Source: Pantoea sp. Ap-967
GTDB lineage: Bacteria > Pseudomonadota > Gammaproteobacteria > Pseudomonadales > Pseudomonadaceae
Length of the DNA: 64,000 nucleotides
Reading direction: 5' to 3'
Assembly: GCF_011752565.1 (NCBI RefSeq)
Contig: NZ_VWXK01000001.1
Location: 62,001 to 126,000 of the forward strand
The notes under the pieces: model-generated
What the model saw: the letters and a program-made list of their open reading frames with translations, nothing else
What the model was told of the DNA's origin: nothing
Database searches by the model: none
Part shown: positions 53,825 through 63,835 of the stretch, in pieces
How positions within the stretch are numbered: the stretch's first letter is position 1
Layout of the letters: every line of letters begins with the position of its first letter
Made by a program: the position numbers and the translations under genes

Positions 53825-54547
53825 TCAGAAATGCTTCTTCACTCCAACGGTCACCGTGGAGGAACACACATTGTCGGTTGCATACAAGTATTCACACTCT
53901 CCTTTGGAGAGGTCTGAGCCGGTAAAGTCCACACTAAACTCCAGCCCTGCCAAATTCCTGGTAAATTTTGCATCATAATAGTTATACCGTTGACGACTAT
54001 GCCCCGCATGAGTATAAAAATCTGAATTTAAATCCATCACACCATACGTGGTAACCAGTTGAACTTCCCACGGCAAAGAAAAGTTGTAACCAACATTGAA
54101 GCCCATCAAGTTGGGAACATGATTATCAATCTCATAATCGTAGATATAGCCGATCGTCCACTTTTTAATATTCGCCCACGCATAAAACTCCGTTGCGTCC
54201 CACGCGGAGTCGTGCCGGTACTCATACCGCCCCAAGTAGGCTGAAAGACTCACATCCTCAGAAAACGCGTGGCTGTAACCCGCAAAATAGAAATCTTCGC
54301 GGTAAACGTCAAAATATTTGCCGTAATCGGCACGCTGCATCGACCCGCCGATAAAAAGACCAGAACTATGGCTGAGCACAGCCTCAACCTGGTATGAGGG
54401 GTTATTACGGGACTGTGACACGCCATTCGATCGATAGTCACTGACTACGCCAAGGCCTAGATCAAGTCGTACATTCTCACTCAGTTCTACTGCATTCGCG
54501 CTCACCGAGCATGCCGCAGCCGACAGCATTGCCACACGAAAAATCAT
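53825..54547 (-). CDS. TorF family putative porin, second copy
   Basis: A 240-residue outer-membrane barrel protein. Signal peptide (MIFRVAMLSAAACSVSANA), then LGVVSDYRSNGVSQSRNNP, SSGLFIGGSMQRADYG, FYFAGYSHAFSEDVSLSAY and TIGYIYDYEIDNHVPN, a clear paralogue of the TorF protein at 44799. Ends in Phe. Start at 54547 with GGAG upstream. Probably outer-membrane uptake for the same cluster. Confidence 0.83.
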   Translation of the reverse strand: MIFRVAMLSAAACSVSANAVELSENVRLDLGLGVVSDYRSNGVSQSRNNPSYQVEAVLSHSSGLFIGGSMQRADYGKYFDVYREDFYFAGYSHAFSEDVSLSAYLGRYEYRHDSAWDATEFYAWANIKKWTIGYIYDYEIDNHVPNLMGFNVGYNFSLPWEVQLVTTYGVMDLNSDFYTHAGHSRQRYNYYDAKFTRNLAGLEFSVDFTGSDLSKGECEYLYATDNVCSSTVTVGVKKHF

Positions 54548-54584
54548 AAGCACTCCAGAGAGGATTGGTTTTTTGTTAGTTTTA

Positions 54585-54603
54585 TGATAGTCAATGACTA
54601 TCA
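54585..54603. promoter_or_regulatory. 19-bp palindrome upstream of TorF porin
   Basis: TGATAGTCA-A-TGACTATCA, perfect 9-bp arms, 38 bp before the TorF start on the minus strand. Likely operator for a local regulator, perhaps the TetR at 53048. Confidence 0.6.
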
Positions 54604-54869
54604 ATTACACCTAAATCCATTGATTGAAGCTATTTATGCGCTGGTTTTTCGGAGCGCCTTGTGGGCCAGATCGACCGAACCAGTCTTTTTGTTGTGCACG
54701 TTGTACAACGCATGTTATACAAACTGCAACAGGAAACTGATAGGGCTGCATAAAGCGACCCTGCTGCTGAATCGCCTTTGAAACGGCGTGCTGGACAAGG
54801 TGTTGGAGGGCCGCAAGCGCCACACCTTCATCGATATCAACAAATAAGAAATGAGGTGAGGTCTTGGCG
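54604..54869. other. Region before the exported hydrolase gene
   Basis: About 270 bp with no intact gene. It has a 12-bp perfect palindrome CGTTGTACAACG (54699-54710) that may be an operator, followed by the partial repeat GTTATACAA. Near its right end, plus-strand codons read VLDKVLEGRKRHTFIDINK and then a stop (about 54790-54847), possibly the tail of a lost gene that I do not recognise. Confidence 0.4.
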
Positions 54870-56762
54870 ATGATCAAAAATCTACTAGTCGTAGCGGTGG
54901 GCATTGCGCTGTGTCAGGGGGTACGTGCAGAGGAAGTACGGGTGGACCCCGACACGGGGATACCGGTCCCAATGGCATTTGTCTTCCCGGACGCTCAACC
55001 CTTCGATCCGTTTTGGGCCAAACGTGAAACTGGGTACGTCGTGACCCGAAACGGCAACAGGCTGCGATACAGTGTCCTGTTGCCCAAGGTTGAGCCAGGC
55101 ACCAAAGTGCCGGTGATCCTCAGCATGAACGGGTACGATGCGGGCTCAATAGGGGGGCTTGCTTACCGTAAGTACAAGACAGCAATGTCCGTTGAATTGG
55201 ACAAACAACTGCTCGCTGCTGGTTACGCAGTGATGGGTGTGAACGCTGCAGGGACTGCGTGCTCAGGCGGCAAGTTTGAGATGCTAAAGCCTTCTCTCGG
55301 GCAGGACGGAGCAGATGTGGTAGATTTCGCCGGCCAGCAAAGCTGGTCAAGCGGTAACGTTGGCATGGTTAACTGGTCTTACGGCGGTAGTTCGCAGGTC
55401 GCCACCGCTGCCAACCAGCCAAAGCATCTGAGGGCGATCGCTCCTGGGAATATTATCGGTGATTTGCGTTCTGACGTCATGGCGCCGGGTGGTGTGCCAC
55501 AACCTGGTTTCGCAAACGTCTGGCGTCCTCTGCTTCGCATGTACTGGGGGTTTGCAGAAGAAAGTGCAAAGGACGAACAGGATGCAGAGTGTTTGAATCA
55601 GATCGCAAGCAATCGCACTTACGAGGACAATAACTCCGTCGTGCTTCAGGCTTTCGCTCACCCTTCTCGGGACAAGGTATCCGACCTCGATAATGCGTCC
55701 AGAGGTGCCAAGAACATCAATGTCCCGGTTTTGTCGTTCGAAACGTTCCAAGACCAGGCGACCTCTGTTCGCGGTGATCACTACCAACGCTATGTAGATC
55801 CCAAACTTCTCTGGCTCGTGCAGTCAAATGGTGCTCATGACATCTACCTGTCCAAGGCGTACCACAAGATCGTATTGAGCTTCTTTGATCGTTTCGTCAA
55901 GGGTACCTCGAACGGATTCGAACAAAATCAACCTCGTACTCTGGTTTGGATGGACTCCTACAGTACCGGCAAAGAACTCTTCAACCGAGACGCGGAAACC
56001 GTTCCGGGTTGGCTGATTAAAAAAGATCGAATTGAGGCCGGCGATATCAAGGCGAGAGAATTCCACCTCGGCGCAGATGGCTCACTCAATGATAAAGCGA
56101 CCTCAGGAAGCCCGAGTGGCTTCGACTATCCGGGTGAAGGCCCCTCGGTAGGCGATCTGGAGGGCGGCACGGTGTGGGGTGCCCTGCCAGAAGACTGGAA
56201 AAACAAAAGTTTGGCATTCACCTCGGCCCCACTTGAACGCGACATGATGGTATATGGGCCGGGCAGCGCAGATCTTTGGATGGTAGCCAATGCTGGTGAT
56301 GCGGATGTACAGGTCACGGTTACTGAGGTTCGACCCGATGGGCAAGAGATGTATGTACAGCGTGGGTGGCTCCGCTTGTCGCAACGGGCGCTGGACCAGA
56401 AACAGTCTACCCCGCTGCTGCCTGTACGCACTGACCAGGCAGAGGACATCAAGCCGACGAACCCTGGTGAGGCCGTATTGGGCCGGGTGGAGATTGGCAA
56501 AATGGCGCATATGTTCAGCAAAGGTTCCAAGCTGCGGATCTGGATTGACACGCCTTCCGATACCGGCGGCTTTAAGTTCAACGCTTTCGGGGTGAAACAG
56601 AAACTTTATGTTTTGCATAATCAAAAATACGATTCCGTCGTACGGCTTGGAGAACTCTCAGGCGTCACTAAGCCACCATCCCTCTCCACCTGTGGTGAAG
56701 TATTAAGCCAACCTTGCCGAATGGACCCGTTGGGACCGAACGGGTCCGTTGCTAAACAGTAG
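54870..56762 (+). CDS. Exported CocE/NonD-family hydrolase
   Basis: A 630-residue serine hydrolase with a signal peptide (LLVVAVGIALCQGVRA, cleaved before EE). Start at 54870, after AGGTGAGG. Catalytic domain of the X-Pro dipeptidyl-peptidase/cocaine-esterase type: RLRYSVLLPKVEPGTKVPVI, nucleophile elbow GMVNWSYGGSSQ (Ser about residue 170), and the likely His in VQSNGAHDIYLS. The C-terminal jelly-roll domain (from about 410) is present. An exported esterase or amidase next to the hydroxycinnamate genes could release aromatic acids from esters, but this is inference. Confidence 0.8.
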   Translation: MIKNLLVVAVGIALCQGVRAEEVRVDPDTGIPVPMAFVFPDAQPFDPFWAKRETGYVVTRNGNRLRYSVLLPKVEPGTKVPVILSMNGYDAGSIGGLAYRKYKTAMSVELDKQLLAAGYAVMGVNAAGTACSGGKFEMLKPSLGQDGADVVDFAGQQSWSSGNVGMVNWSYGGSSQVATAANQPKHLRAIAPGNIIGDLRSDVMAPGGVPQPGFANVWRPLLRMYWGFAEESAKDEQDAECLNQIASNRTYEDNNSVVLQAFAHPSRDKVSDLDNASRGAKNINVPVLSFETFQDQATSVRGDHYQRYVDPKLLWLVQSNGAHDIYLSKAYHKIVLSFFDRFVKGTSNGFEQNQPRTLVWMDSYSTGKELFNRDAETVPGWLIKKDRIEAGDIKAREFHLGADGSLNDKATSGSPSGFDYPGEGPSVGDLEGGTVWGALPEDWKNKSLAFTSAPLERDMMVYGPGSADLWMVANAGDADVQVTVTEVRPDGQEMYVQRGWLRLSQRALDQKQSTPLLPVRTDQAEDIKPTNPGEAVLGRVEIGKMAHMFSKGSKLRIWIDTPSDTGGFKFNAFGVKQKLYVLHNQKYDSVVRLGELSGVTKPPSLSTCGEVLSQPCRMDPLGPNGSVAKQ

Positions 56763-56767
56763 TAATA

Positions 56768-56799
56768 AAAAAGCCCCTGCTAAATGTCAGGGGCTTTTT
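56768..56799. terminator. Rho-independent terminator
   Basis: AAAAAGCCCCTG (56768-56779) and CAGGGGCTTTTT (56788-56799) with an 8-nt loop and T-run: a classic bidirectional terminator, right after the hydrolase gene and 120 bp before the end of the convergent vanillin dehydrogenase gene. Confidence 0.85.
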
Positions 56800-56921
56800 A
56801 ATCAAGAATTGGCACCTTTCCAACCTAAACAATGACCCAGGCGAACACCACGACATTGCCGCTGCGTATCCCGATCAGATGCTCGCTAGACGCCACTCTT
56901 AGCTGATCGGTCCAGCCCCGG

Positions 56922-58370
56922 CTACACCGGATAATGCCGCGGGCCATGCTGTAGGGTGACCCAACGTAACTGGGTGAACTGGTCGATAGCGGTGCGGCTG
57001 CCGAAGCTGCCGTAGCCGCTGGACTTGACACCGCCGAAGGGCATCTGCGCCTCGTCGTGCACGGTCGGGCCGTTGATATGGCAGATGCCCGACTCCACCC
57101 GTTGCGCCAGGGCCAGGGCGCGGCTGGTGTCACGGCTGAAGATGGCCGAGGACAGGCCGAACTCCGAGTCATTGGCCAGCGCCAGCAGGGCCTCGTCGCC
57201 TTCGGCGCGCAGCACCACCGCCACCGGCCCAAACGACTCCTCGCGATACAGCCGCATGCTGGCATCGACGTTGTCGAGCAAGGTCGGTTGCAGGATGCTG
57301 CCGTCCAGCTGGCCGCCGCACACCAGGCGTGCGCCCTTGGCCACGGCGTCGTCGATCAGCGCCTTGATGCGCTCGCCGGCTCCGGCGCTGACCAGCGAAC
57401 CGAGCACCGAAGTGCTGGCCTGCGGATCGCCGGCACGTAGCCCGGCGACCTTCACCGCCAGCTTCTCGACGAAGGCATCGGCGATACGGCTGTCCACCAC
57501 CAGGCGTTCGGTGGACATGCAGATCTGGCCCTGGTTGAAATAAGCGCCGAAGGCCGCGGCCTCGACCGTGGCGTCAAGGTCGGCATCGTCGAGCACCAGC
57601 AGCGGCGCCTTGCCGCCCAGTTCGAGCAGGGCCGGCTTGAGGTGGCGGGCAGCCAGCTCGCCGACGATGCGCCCGACGTGGGTAGAGCCGGTGAAGTTGA
57701 CGCGGCGCACCGCTGGGTTGGCGATCAAGCGCTCGACGATGGCCGGGGCATCTTCCGCGGCATTGCTGATGACGTTGACCACGCCGTCGCCAATGCCTGC
57801 GTCGTGCAGTATCTGGCCGATCAACCGGTGCACCGCCGGGCTCAGTTCCGAGGCCTTGAGCACCACGGTGTTGCCGCAGGCTAGTGGCATGGCGATGGCG
57901 CGGGTGGCGAGGATCACCGGCGCGTTCCAGGGCGCGATGCCCAGCACTACGCCACAGGGCGCGCGCAGTGCCATGGCGAAGCTGCCGGGTACGTCCGAGG
58001 GAATCACCTCGCCGGTGATTTGGGTGGTCATGGCTGCGGCTTCGCGCAGCATGTCGGCGGCAAGCTTCACGTTGAAGCCGTACCAGTTGGCCATAGCCCC
58101 GGTTTCACCGACAGCGGCGATGAACTCGCCGGCCCGCACCTGCAACAGGTCGGCGCCGGCGAGCAGGCGGCTGCGCCGCTCACCTGGCGCCAGCGCGGCC
58201 CAGGCCGGGAATGCCGCCTGCGCTGCGGCCACCGCCGCATCGGCATCCGCCAGGGTGGCAGCCGCCACCTGCGAAACCACTTCGTTGGTGACCGGGTTAC
58301 GGCGTTCGAAGGTTCGTCCATCGCTGGCGGGGCGTGACTGCCCGCCAATCAGCAAAGGCACCTGCAACAT
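56922..58370 (-). CDS. vdh: Vanillin dehydrogenase
   Basis: A 482-residue NAD(P)-dependent aromatic aldehyde dehydrogenase. Start at 58370 is best placed (GAGG 7 nt upstream). LGIAPWNAPVILATRAIA, ELGGKAPLLVLDDADLD, catalytic Cys in FNQGQICMSTERLVVD, and PFGGVKSSGYGSFG match vanillin/benzaldehyde dehydrogenases of P. putida. It oxidises vanillin (or 4-hydroxybenzaldehyde) from the hydratase-lyase to vanillate. Its gene follows ech by about 75 bp. The usual fcs neighbour is not present downstream. Confidence 0.9.
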   Translation of the reverse strand: MLQVPLLIGGQSRPASDGRTFERRNPVTNEVVSQVAAATLADADAAVAAAQAAFPAWAALAPGERRSRLLAGADLLQVRAGEFIAAVGETGAMANWYGFNVKLAADMLREAAAMTTQITGEVIPSDVPGSFAMALRAPCGVVLGIAPWNAPVILATRAIAMPLACGNTVVLKASELSPAVHRLIGQILHDAGIGDGVVNVISNAAEDAPAIVERLIANPAVRRVNFTGSTHVGRIVGELAARHLKPALLELGGKAPLLVLDDADLDATVEAAAFGAYFNQGQICMSTERLVVDSRIADAFVEKLAVKVAGLRAGDPQASTSVLGSLVSAGAGERIKALIDDAVAKGARLVCGGQLDGSILQPTLLDNVDASMRLYREESFGPVAVVLRAEGDEALLALANDSEFGLSSAIFSRDTSRALALAQRVESGICHINGPTVHDEAQMPFGGVKSSGYGSFGSRTAIDQFTQLRWVTLQHGPRHYPV

Positions 58371-58445
58371 GCTCATTCCTCTTGTTGTCGTTATAGAGAA
58401 GAACCTAGAGGCACTGGCCGACCTGGCCAGCGCCCGGCGCCGGGC

Positions 58446-59276
58446 TCAGCGCTTGTAGGTTTGCAGACCAGGCTTGATGCTCTTGTCGTCGAGGAACTGC
58501 TTCATGCCCTGCTCGCGGCCGCCCGATGTGTCCAGCAAGCGCGACTGGTCGAGCTTGGCGTAGAGGTAGTCCTCGTTCTGCTCCCAGGTCAGCTCGCGAC
58601 AACGCTTGAAGCCGTTTTTCGCGGCGCGCAGCACCACCGGGTTCTTTTCCAGCAAGTTCAGCGCCAGCGCGCGGGTGGTTTCACGCAGTTCGGCCAGGGG
58701 CACACTCTCGTTCACCAAGCCCATTTCGGCGGCCTTGCGGCCATCGAAAGTCTTGCCAGTCATGATGTAGTACAACGACTGGCGATGACCAACGGTATCG
58801 GCCATAGCCTTGCTGACCAGATTGCCCGGCGGGATGCCCCAGTTGATTTCTGACAGGCCGAAGGTGGCCTCGTTCGCGCAGATGGCCAAGTCGCAGGCCA
58901 CCAATGGGCTGAAGCCACCACCGAAGCACCAGCCGTTGACCATGGCAATGGTCGGCTTCGCGTACATGCGCAGCAGTTTCCATTGCCATTGGCAGGCTTC
59001 GCGACGGATTTTTTCCTGGAGAATCTCCGGCCCGGCGTCCACCTCGCGGAAGTACTCTTTCAGGTCCATACCAGCTGTCCACGACTCACCGGCGCCGGTC
59101 AGTACCAATACACCGGCTTCAGCATCCTGCTCGAGGATTTCCAGCACGTCGACCATTTCCCGATTCAGCGTGGGGCTCATGGCGTTTCGTTTTTCCGGAC
59201 GATTGAGGGTAACCCAGGCAATGCCCTGCTCCAGCTCAACATTCACGGTGGTCCAGCAGCCTTCGTATTTACTCAT
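58446..59276 (-). CDS. ech: Hydroxycinnamoyl-CoA hydratase-lyase
   Basis: A 276-residue crotonase-fold enzyme of the HCHL/feruloyl-CoA hydratase-lyase type. VELEQGIAWVTLNRPEKRNAM, GMDLKEYFREVD, NGWCFGGGFSPLVACDLA and the catalytic Glu in FGLSEINWGIPPGNLVS agree with the known enzyme; the size (276) is exact. It converts feruloyl-CoA to vanillin and acetyl-CoA. The first gene of an ech-vdh operon, divergent from a MarR gene with an operator-like palindrome between. Confidence 0.94.
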   Translation of the reverse strand: MSKYEGCWTTVNVELEQGIAWVTLNRPEKRNAMSPTLNREMVDVLEILEQDAEAGVLVLTGAGESWTAGMDLKEYFREVDAGPEILQEKIRREACQWQWKLLRMYAKPTIAMVNGWCFGGGFSPLVACDLAICANEATFGLSEINWGIPPGNLVSKAMADTVGHRQSLYYIMTGKTFDGRKAAEMGLVNESVPLAELRETTRALALNLLEKNPVVLRAAKNGFKRCRELTWEQNEDYLYAKLDQSRLLDTSGGREQGMKQFLDDKSIKPGLQTYKR

Positions 59277-59332
59277 GGTTGCGCTCTCTTGCGTTCGAGG
59301 TGACCACCTCAAGCTAATCCAGCACAATGATT

Positions 59333-59347
59333 ATGTCAATTAACCAT
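59333..59347. promoter_or_regulatory. Operator-like palindrome between ech and MarR gene
   Basis: ATGTCAATTAACCAT, an imperfect palindrome with outer ATG/CAT and the core GTCAATTAAC, in the AT-rich divergent region. It lies 57-71 bp before the ech start. Likely binding site of the MarR regulator at 59461. Confidence 0.5.
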
Positions 59348-59460
59348 TAATAATATTATCTTTTCCTGCAGGCCGCATTTTACTTGGCTCCCCTAGCCTA
59401 AATTGGCTCAGACAGGCAAACTAGATAACCTTCTTACCCTCCCCTGGAGCACGTTCCCTG

Positions 59461-59931
59461 ATGGCGAAGCCCGCCCAAACCGTCGACGCCACGTCAATCC
59501 CGATACCTGCTGGGGAAGGCGTTCTTGAGGACTTGATTGGCTATGCGCTCCGCCGTGCTCAGCTAAAACTGTTCCAAAACCTGATCGCTCGTCTGTCCTC
59601 CTACGATCTACGCCCGGCGCAGTTCTCGGCGCTGGCAATCATTGACCAGAACCCTGGGCTCATGCAGGCAGATTTGGCCCGTGCCCTGGCGATCGAGCCT
59701 CCGCAGGTGGTGCCTTTGCTCAACAAGCTGGAAGAGCGCACCTTGGCAGTCCGTGTGCGAAGCAAGCCTGACAAGCGTTCGTATGGGATTTACCTGAGTA
59801 AGCCAGGTGAGGCATTGCTAAAGGAACTGAAAAAGATCGCTTGTGAGAGTGATCGCGAGGCGACTGCGCAACTGAATGAAGAAGAACGGGAGTTACTACT
59901 CAAGCTATTGACGAAAATTTACAAGGAATGA
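59461..59931 (+). CDS. MarR family regulator of ech-vdh (FerR-like)
   Basis: A 156-residue MarR protein: GYALRRAQLKLFQNLIARLSS, HTH region GLMQADLARALAIEPPQVVPLLNKLE, and wing VRVRSKPDKRSYGIYLSKPG. Its place divergent from ech matches ferR/PP_3359-like regulators of P. putida and P. fluorescens, which respond to feruloyl-CoA (from memory of the family). A short hairpin TATCCC/GGGATA follows its stop codon. Confidence 0.87.
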   Translation: MAKPAQTVDATSIPIPAGEGVLEDLIGYALRRAQLKLFQNLIARLSSYDLRPAQFSALAIIDQNPGLMQADLARALAIEPPQVVPLLNKLEERTLAVRVRSKPDKRSYGIYLSKPGEALLKELKKIACESDREATAQLNEEERELLLKLLTKIYKE

Positions 59932-59933
59932 GC

Positions 59934-59952
59934 TATCCCGGCGTGTGGGATA
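59934..59952 (+). terminator. Short hairpin after MarR gene
   Basis: TATCCC-N7-GGGATA, a 6-bp stem right after the stop codon of the MarR gene, between convergent genes. Weak. Confidence 0.3.
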
Positions 59953-60061
59953 ATCTGTGGTAAACGCAAAGATGTGAATAGAGCCAGGCAGAACGCATGC
60001 TTGGGAGCCAACTGGCGACTAACCAGCTGACTCGATTATCAACTTGCAGCCAAGCAATGCC

Positions 60062-61705
<1,644 letters not shown>

Positions 61706-61752
61706 CTTGCTTGTAACCTCAATTGATTTATCCGGGGTGAATCGAGAAATCT

Positions 61753-62481
61753 TCAGCGCCGTGCACTGACATCGGTTTGTCCGGAGGCCAGCAACGCACC
61801 GCGAACAAAACCTTCAAAAAGACGCCTTTCAACGAACTCCCACACGTACCCAGCGCCTGCTTCTTTGCTACGCGGTACCGCCATTGCTTGGCGGATGGAA
61901 GTGAATGCGTCAGAAAGCACGCGATAACGCGGATTTCGGGCTGCGATTTGTTCAAGAGGCTGGCGCACGCCTGCAGCTGCGTCCAACTGCTGCTCAATGA
62001 ATAGATCAACAGCTGCAGCGGACGTGTCTGCACGTTCAAGCGTCGCATGCTGGAGCGTGCGACTCAGATAGAGGTCATAGGCGGCCCCCTTTCCCACACC
62101 AAGGCGTGCGCCGGGGCGATCCAATTGCTCCACGCCTTGGAACGGCGAGTTTTTTTCAACCAAATACGTACCCTCAATCAGCACATATGGATCACTGAAC
62201 AAAATCTGCGCCTCGCGGACCGGTTCAATGGCCAGGAAGGCGACAGTCCAATGATCGGGCTCTTCAAGGGCCGCAAAGACTTTGCCCGCTGCGTCGAAGG
62301 TACGCATCTCCAGCTTGACGCCCAGTTCGTGAGCGAGGGATTTAGCAAGAGCCACAGACACGCCTCGCGCTTCACCATCCTCACCGCGTTGGGCCAAGAC
62401 AGGGTTACCGTAGTTGATCGCAGCTCGCAGAATGCCATCAGGCGCGAGGTCGGCGAGTACTTGCTGGATGGTGAAGTTCAT
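61753..62481 (-). CDS. Solute-binding-protein-like protein without signal peptide
   Basis: A 242-residue protein of the type-2 periplasmic binding (SBP_bac_3) fold: DGILRAAINYGNPVLAQ, ARGVSVALAKSLAHELGVKLEMR, FLAIEPVREAQILFSDPYVLIEGTYLVE, and LGVGKGAAYDLYL. Family members bind amino acids outside the inner membrane. Here the start (GGAGAAACG-ATG) gives no signal peptide, so it may stay in the cytoplasm, with an enzymatic or sensory function. Lies 13 bp after the OprD gene. Role unknown. Confidence 0.75.
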   Translation of the reverse strand: MNFTIQQVLADLAPDGILRAAINYGNPVLAQRGEDGEARGVSVALAKSLAHELGVKLEMRTFDAAGKVFAALEEPDHWTVAFLAIEPVREAQILFSDPYVLIEGTYLVEKNSPFQGVEQLDRPGARLGVGKGAAYDLYLSRTLQHATLERADTSAAAVDLFIEQQLDAAAGVRQPLEQIAARNPRYRVLSDAFTSIRQAMAVPRSKEAGAGYVWEFVERRLFEGFVRGALLASGQTDVSARR

Positions 62482-62494
62482 CGTTTCTCCAGAG

Positions 62495-63748
62495 TCAGAA
62501 AATGGGGAGTGTGTAGGTAAGGATCAAACGGTTCTCATCAGCACCGCGGGCGAAACTTGAGCGATAGCTCGCATTACGCCAGCGCACAGCGAGGTTTTTC
62601 AGCGATCCAGACTGGAACACGTATTGGATGTCCGTGTTGCGCTCCCACTCGTGACCACTGCCATTGCGGGTAGCGGCCTCCGCTTGGTCACCACGAACAT
62701 AACGTGTCATGAAGGTAAGGCCAGGCACCCCCATTGCCGCGAAGTTGTAGTCGTAGCGCAGTTGCCAGGACCTTTCACCAGGTTCGGCGAAGTCGTTGAT
62801 CTGTATGTAGTTGGTCAGGTATGGATCGGTGCCATTGATGTAGGGCATCGACGTGTCGCCATACATTTTTTGCAGGCCCAGACCAAGGGCGTGGCCACCC
62901 AGGTTGTAGGTGAACATGCCGGACAGTGCGCGACTGTCGATGGTGCCCCCCAAGGCGCGGCCTTGGTCGCCACTGTCCATGAAGCGTAAGTCGGTTTTCA
63001 GAGTGCCTGGTCCAAGCGCGGCGCTGTGATTCAAACCGAGGAAGTGTTGGTCGTAGACCTCTTCGAGCTGAGCGTATTGATAGCTCAGCATCAACGATTT
63101 GTTGACCTGGTAGTCGGCGCCTCCAACCCAGAACGCATCGCCCTCGGCATTGCCAGCGAATCGACGGTTCTTGTTGTTCAGTGTGATCGGCACAGCATTT
63201 GTGGAATCGCGATCAGTCAATCGGTCAAAGCGCGCAGCGGTGAAGCTGAGGGCATCGAGCTCCTTCACGGTAAGGACGCCCCCCTCGAATGTTTGGGGAA
63301 GAATGCGGCCGGTGTTTGCTTGCACTGTTACCAGTTTGGGGATGTGTGTGCCGTATTTGAATTCGCTCTGTGAAATACGGACCTTTCCAGTGAGCCCGAG
63401 GCGGCTGAACTCATCTGCCGCACGACCATCGTCATGCGTTGGCAGGAGACCGGAGCCGGTTCGATCGGGACTCGAATCGAGTTTGACTCCAAGCATGGCC
63501 AGCGCATCAATGCCGAACCCTACAGTACCTGCGGTGTAACCAGAGCGGGCATCCAGCGTGAAGCCTTGAGCCCATTCTTCGCGTTTGTTTTGCCCTGCCC
63601 CATCGCGAAAGTCGCGGTTCACATAGAAGTTCGTCGTTTGAAATGTCAGCTTGCTGTCGTCGATGAAGCCTTCGGCACCGGCGCACGCCACTACCAAAGA
63701 CGGGGAGACAGCCAGCAGCTTGCGTGCAGTTTTGTTTTTGTTGCGCAC
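62495..63748 (-). CDS. OprD family porin
   Basis: A 417-residue outer-membrane porin. GTG start with GGAG upstream; signal peptide with Lys/Arg-rich N-terminus, then LLAVSPSLVVACAGAEG. Body: LTFQTTNFYVNRDFRDG, WAQGFTLDARSGYTAGTVGFGIDA, the LRYDYNFAAMGVPGLTFMTRYVRG motif, and a terminal strand ending in IF. Members of the OpdK/OprD group admit aromatic or other small carboxylates. It comes next to an MFS transporter gene and may serve hydroxycinnamate-related uptake. Specificity not visible. Confidence 0.9.
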   Translation of the reverse strand: MRNKNKTARKLLAVSPSLVVACAGAEGFIDDSKLTFQTTNFYVNRDFRDGAGQNKREEWAQGFTLDARSGYTAGTVGFGIDALAMLGVKLDSSPDRTGSGLLPTHDDGRAADEFSRLGLTGKVRISQSEFKYGTHIPKLVTVQANTGRILPQTFEGGVLTVKELDALSFTAARFDRLTDRDSTNAVPITLNNKNRRFAGNAEGDAFWVGGADYQVNKSLMLSYQYAQLEEVYDQHFLGLNHSAALGPGTLKTDLRFMDSGDQGRALGGTIDSRALSGMFTYNLGGHALGLGLQKMYGDTSMPYINGTDPYLTNYIQINDFAEPGERSWQLRYDYNFAAMGVPGLTFMTRYVRGDQAEAATRNGSGHEWERNTDIQYVFQSGSLKNLAVRWRNASYRSSFARGADENRLILTYTLPIF

Positions 63749-63835
63749 GGTTAACTCCAGTGGATCACTGATGTGTTGGGAAGTGTTTTAAAAAAGAGGT
63801 GGCGGTAGTCGGAAGCTACCGCCAGGCACATAGCG

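Noticed and set aside
57568..58458. 296-codon plus-strand ORF
   Set aside because: Antisense shadow of vanillin dehydrogenase, without any recognisable domain.
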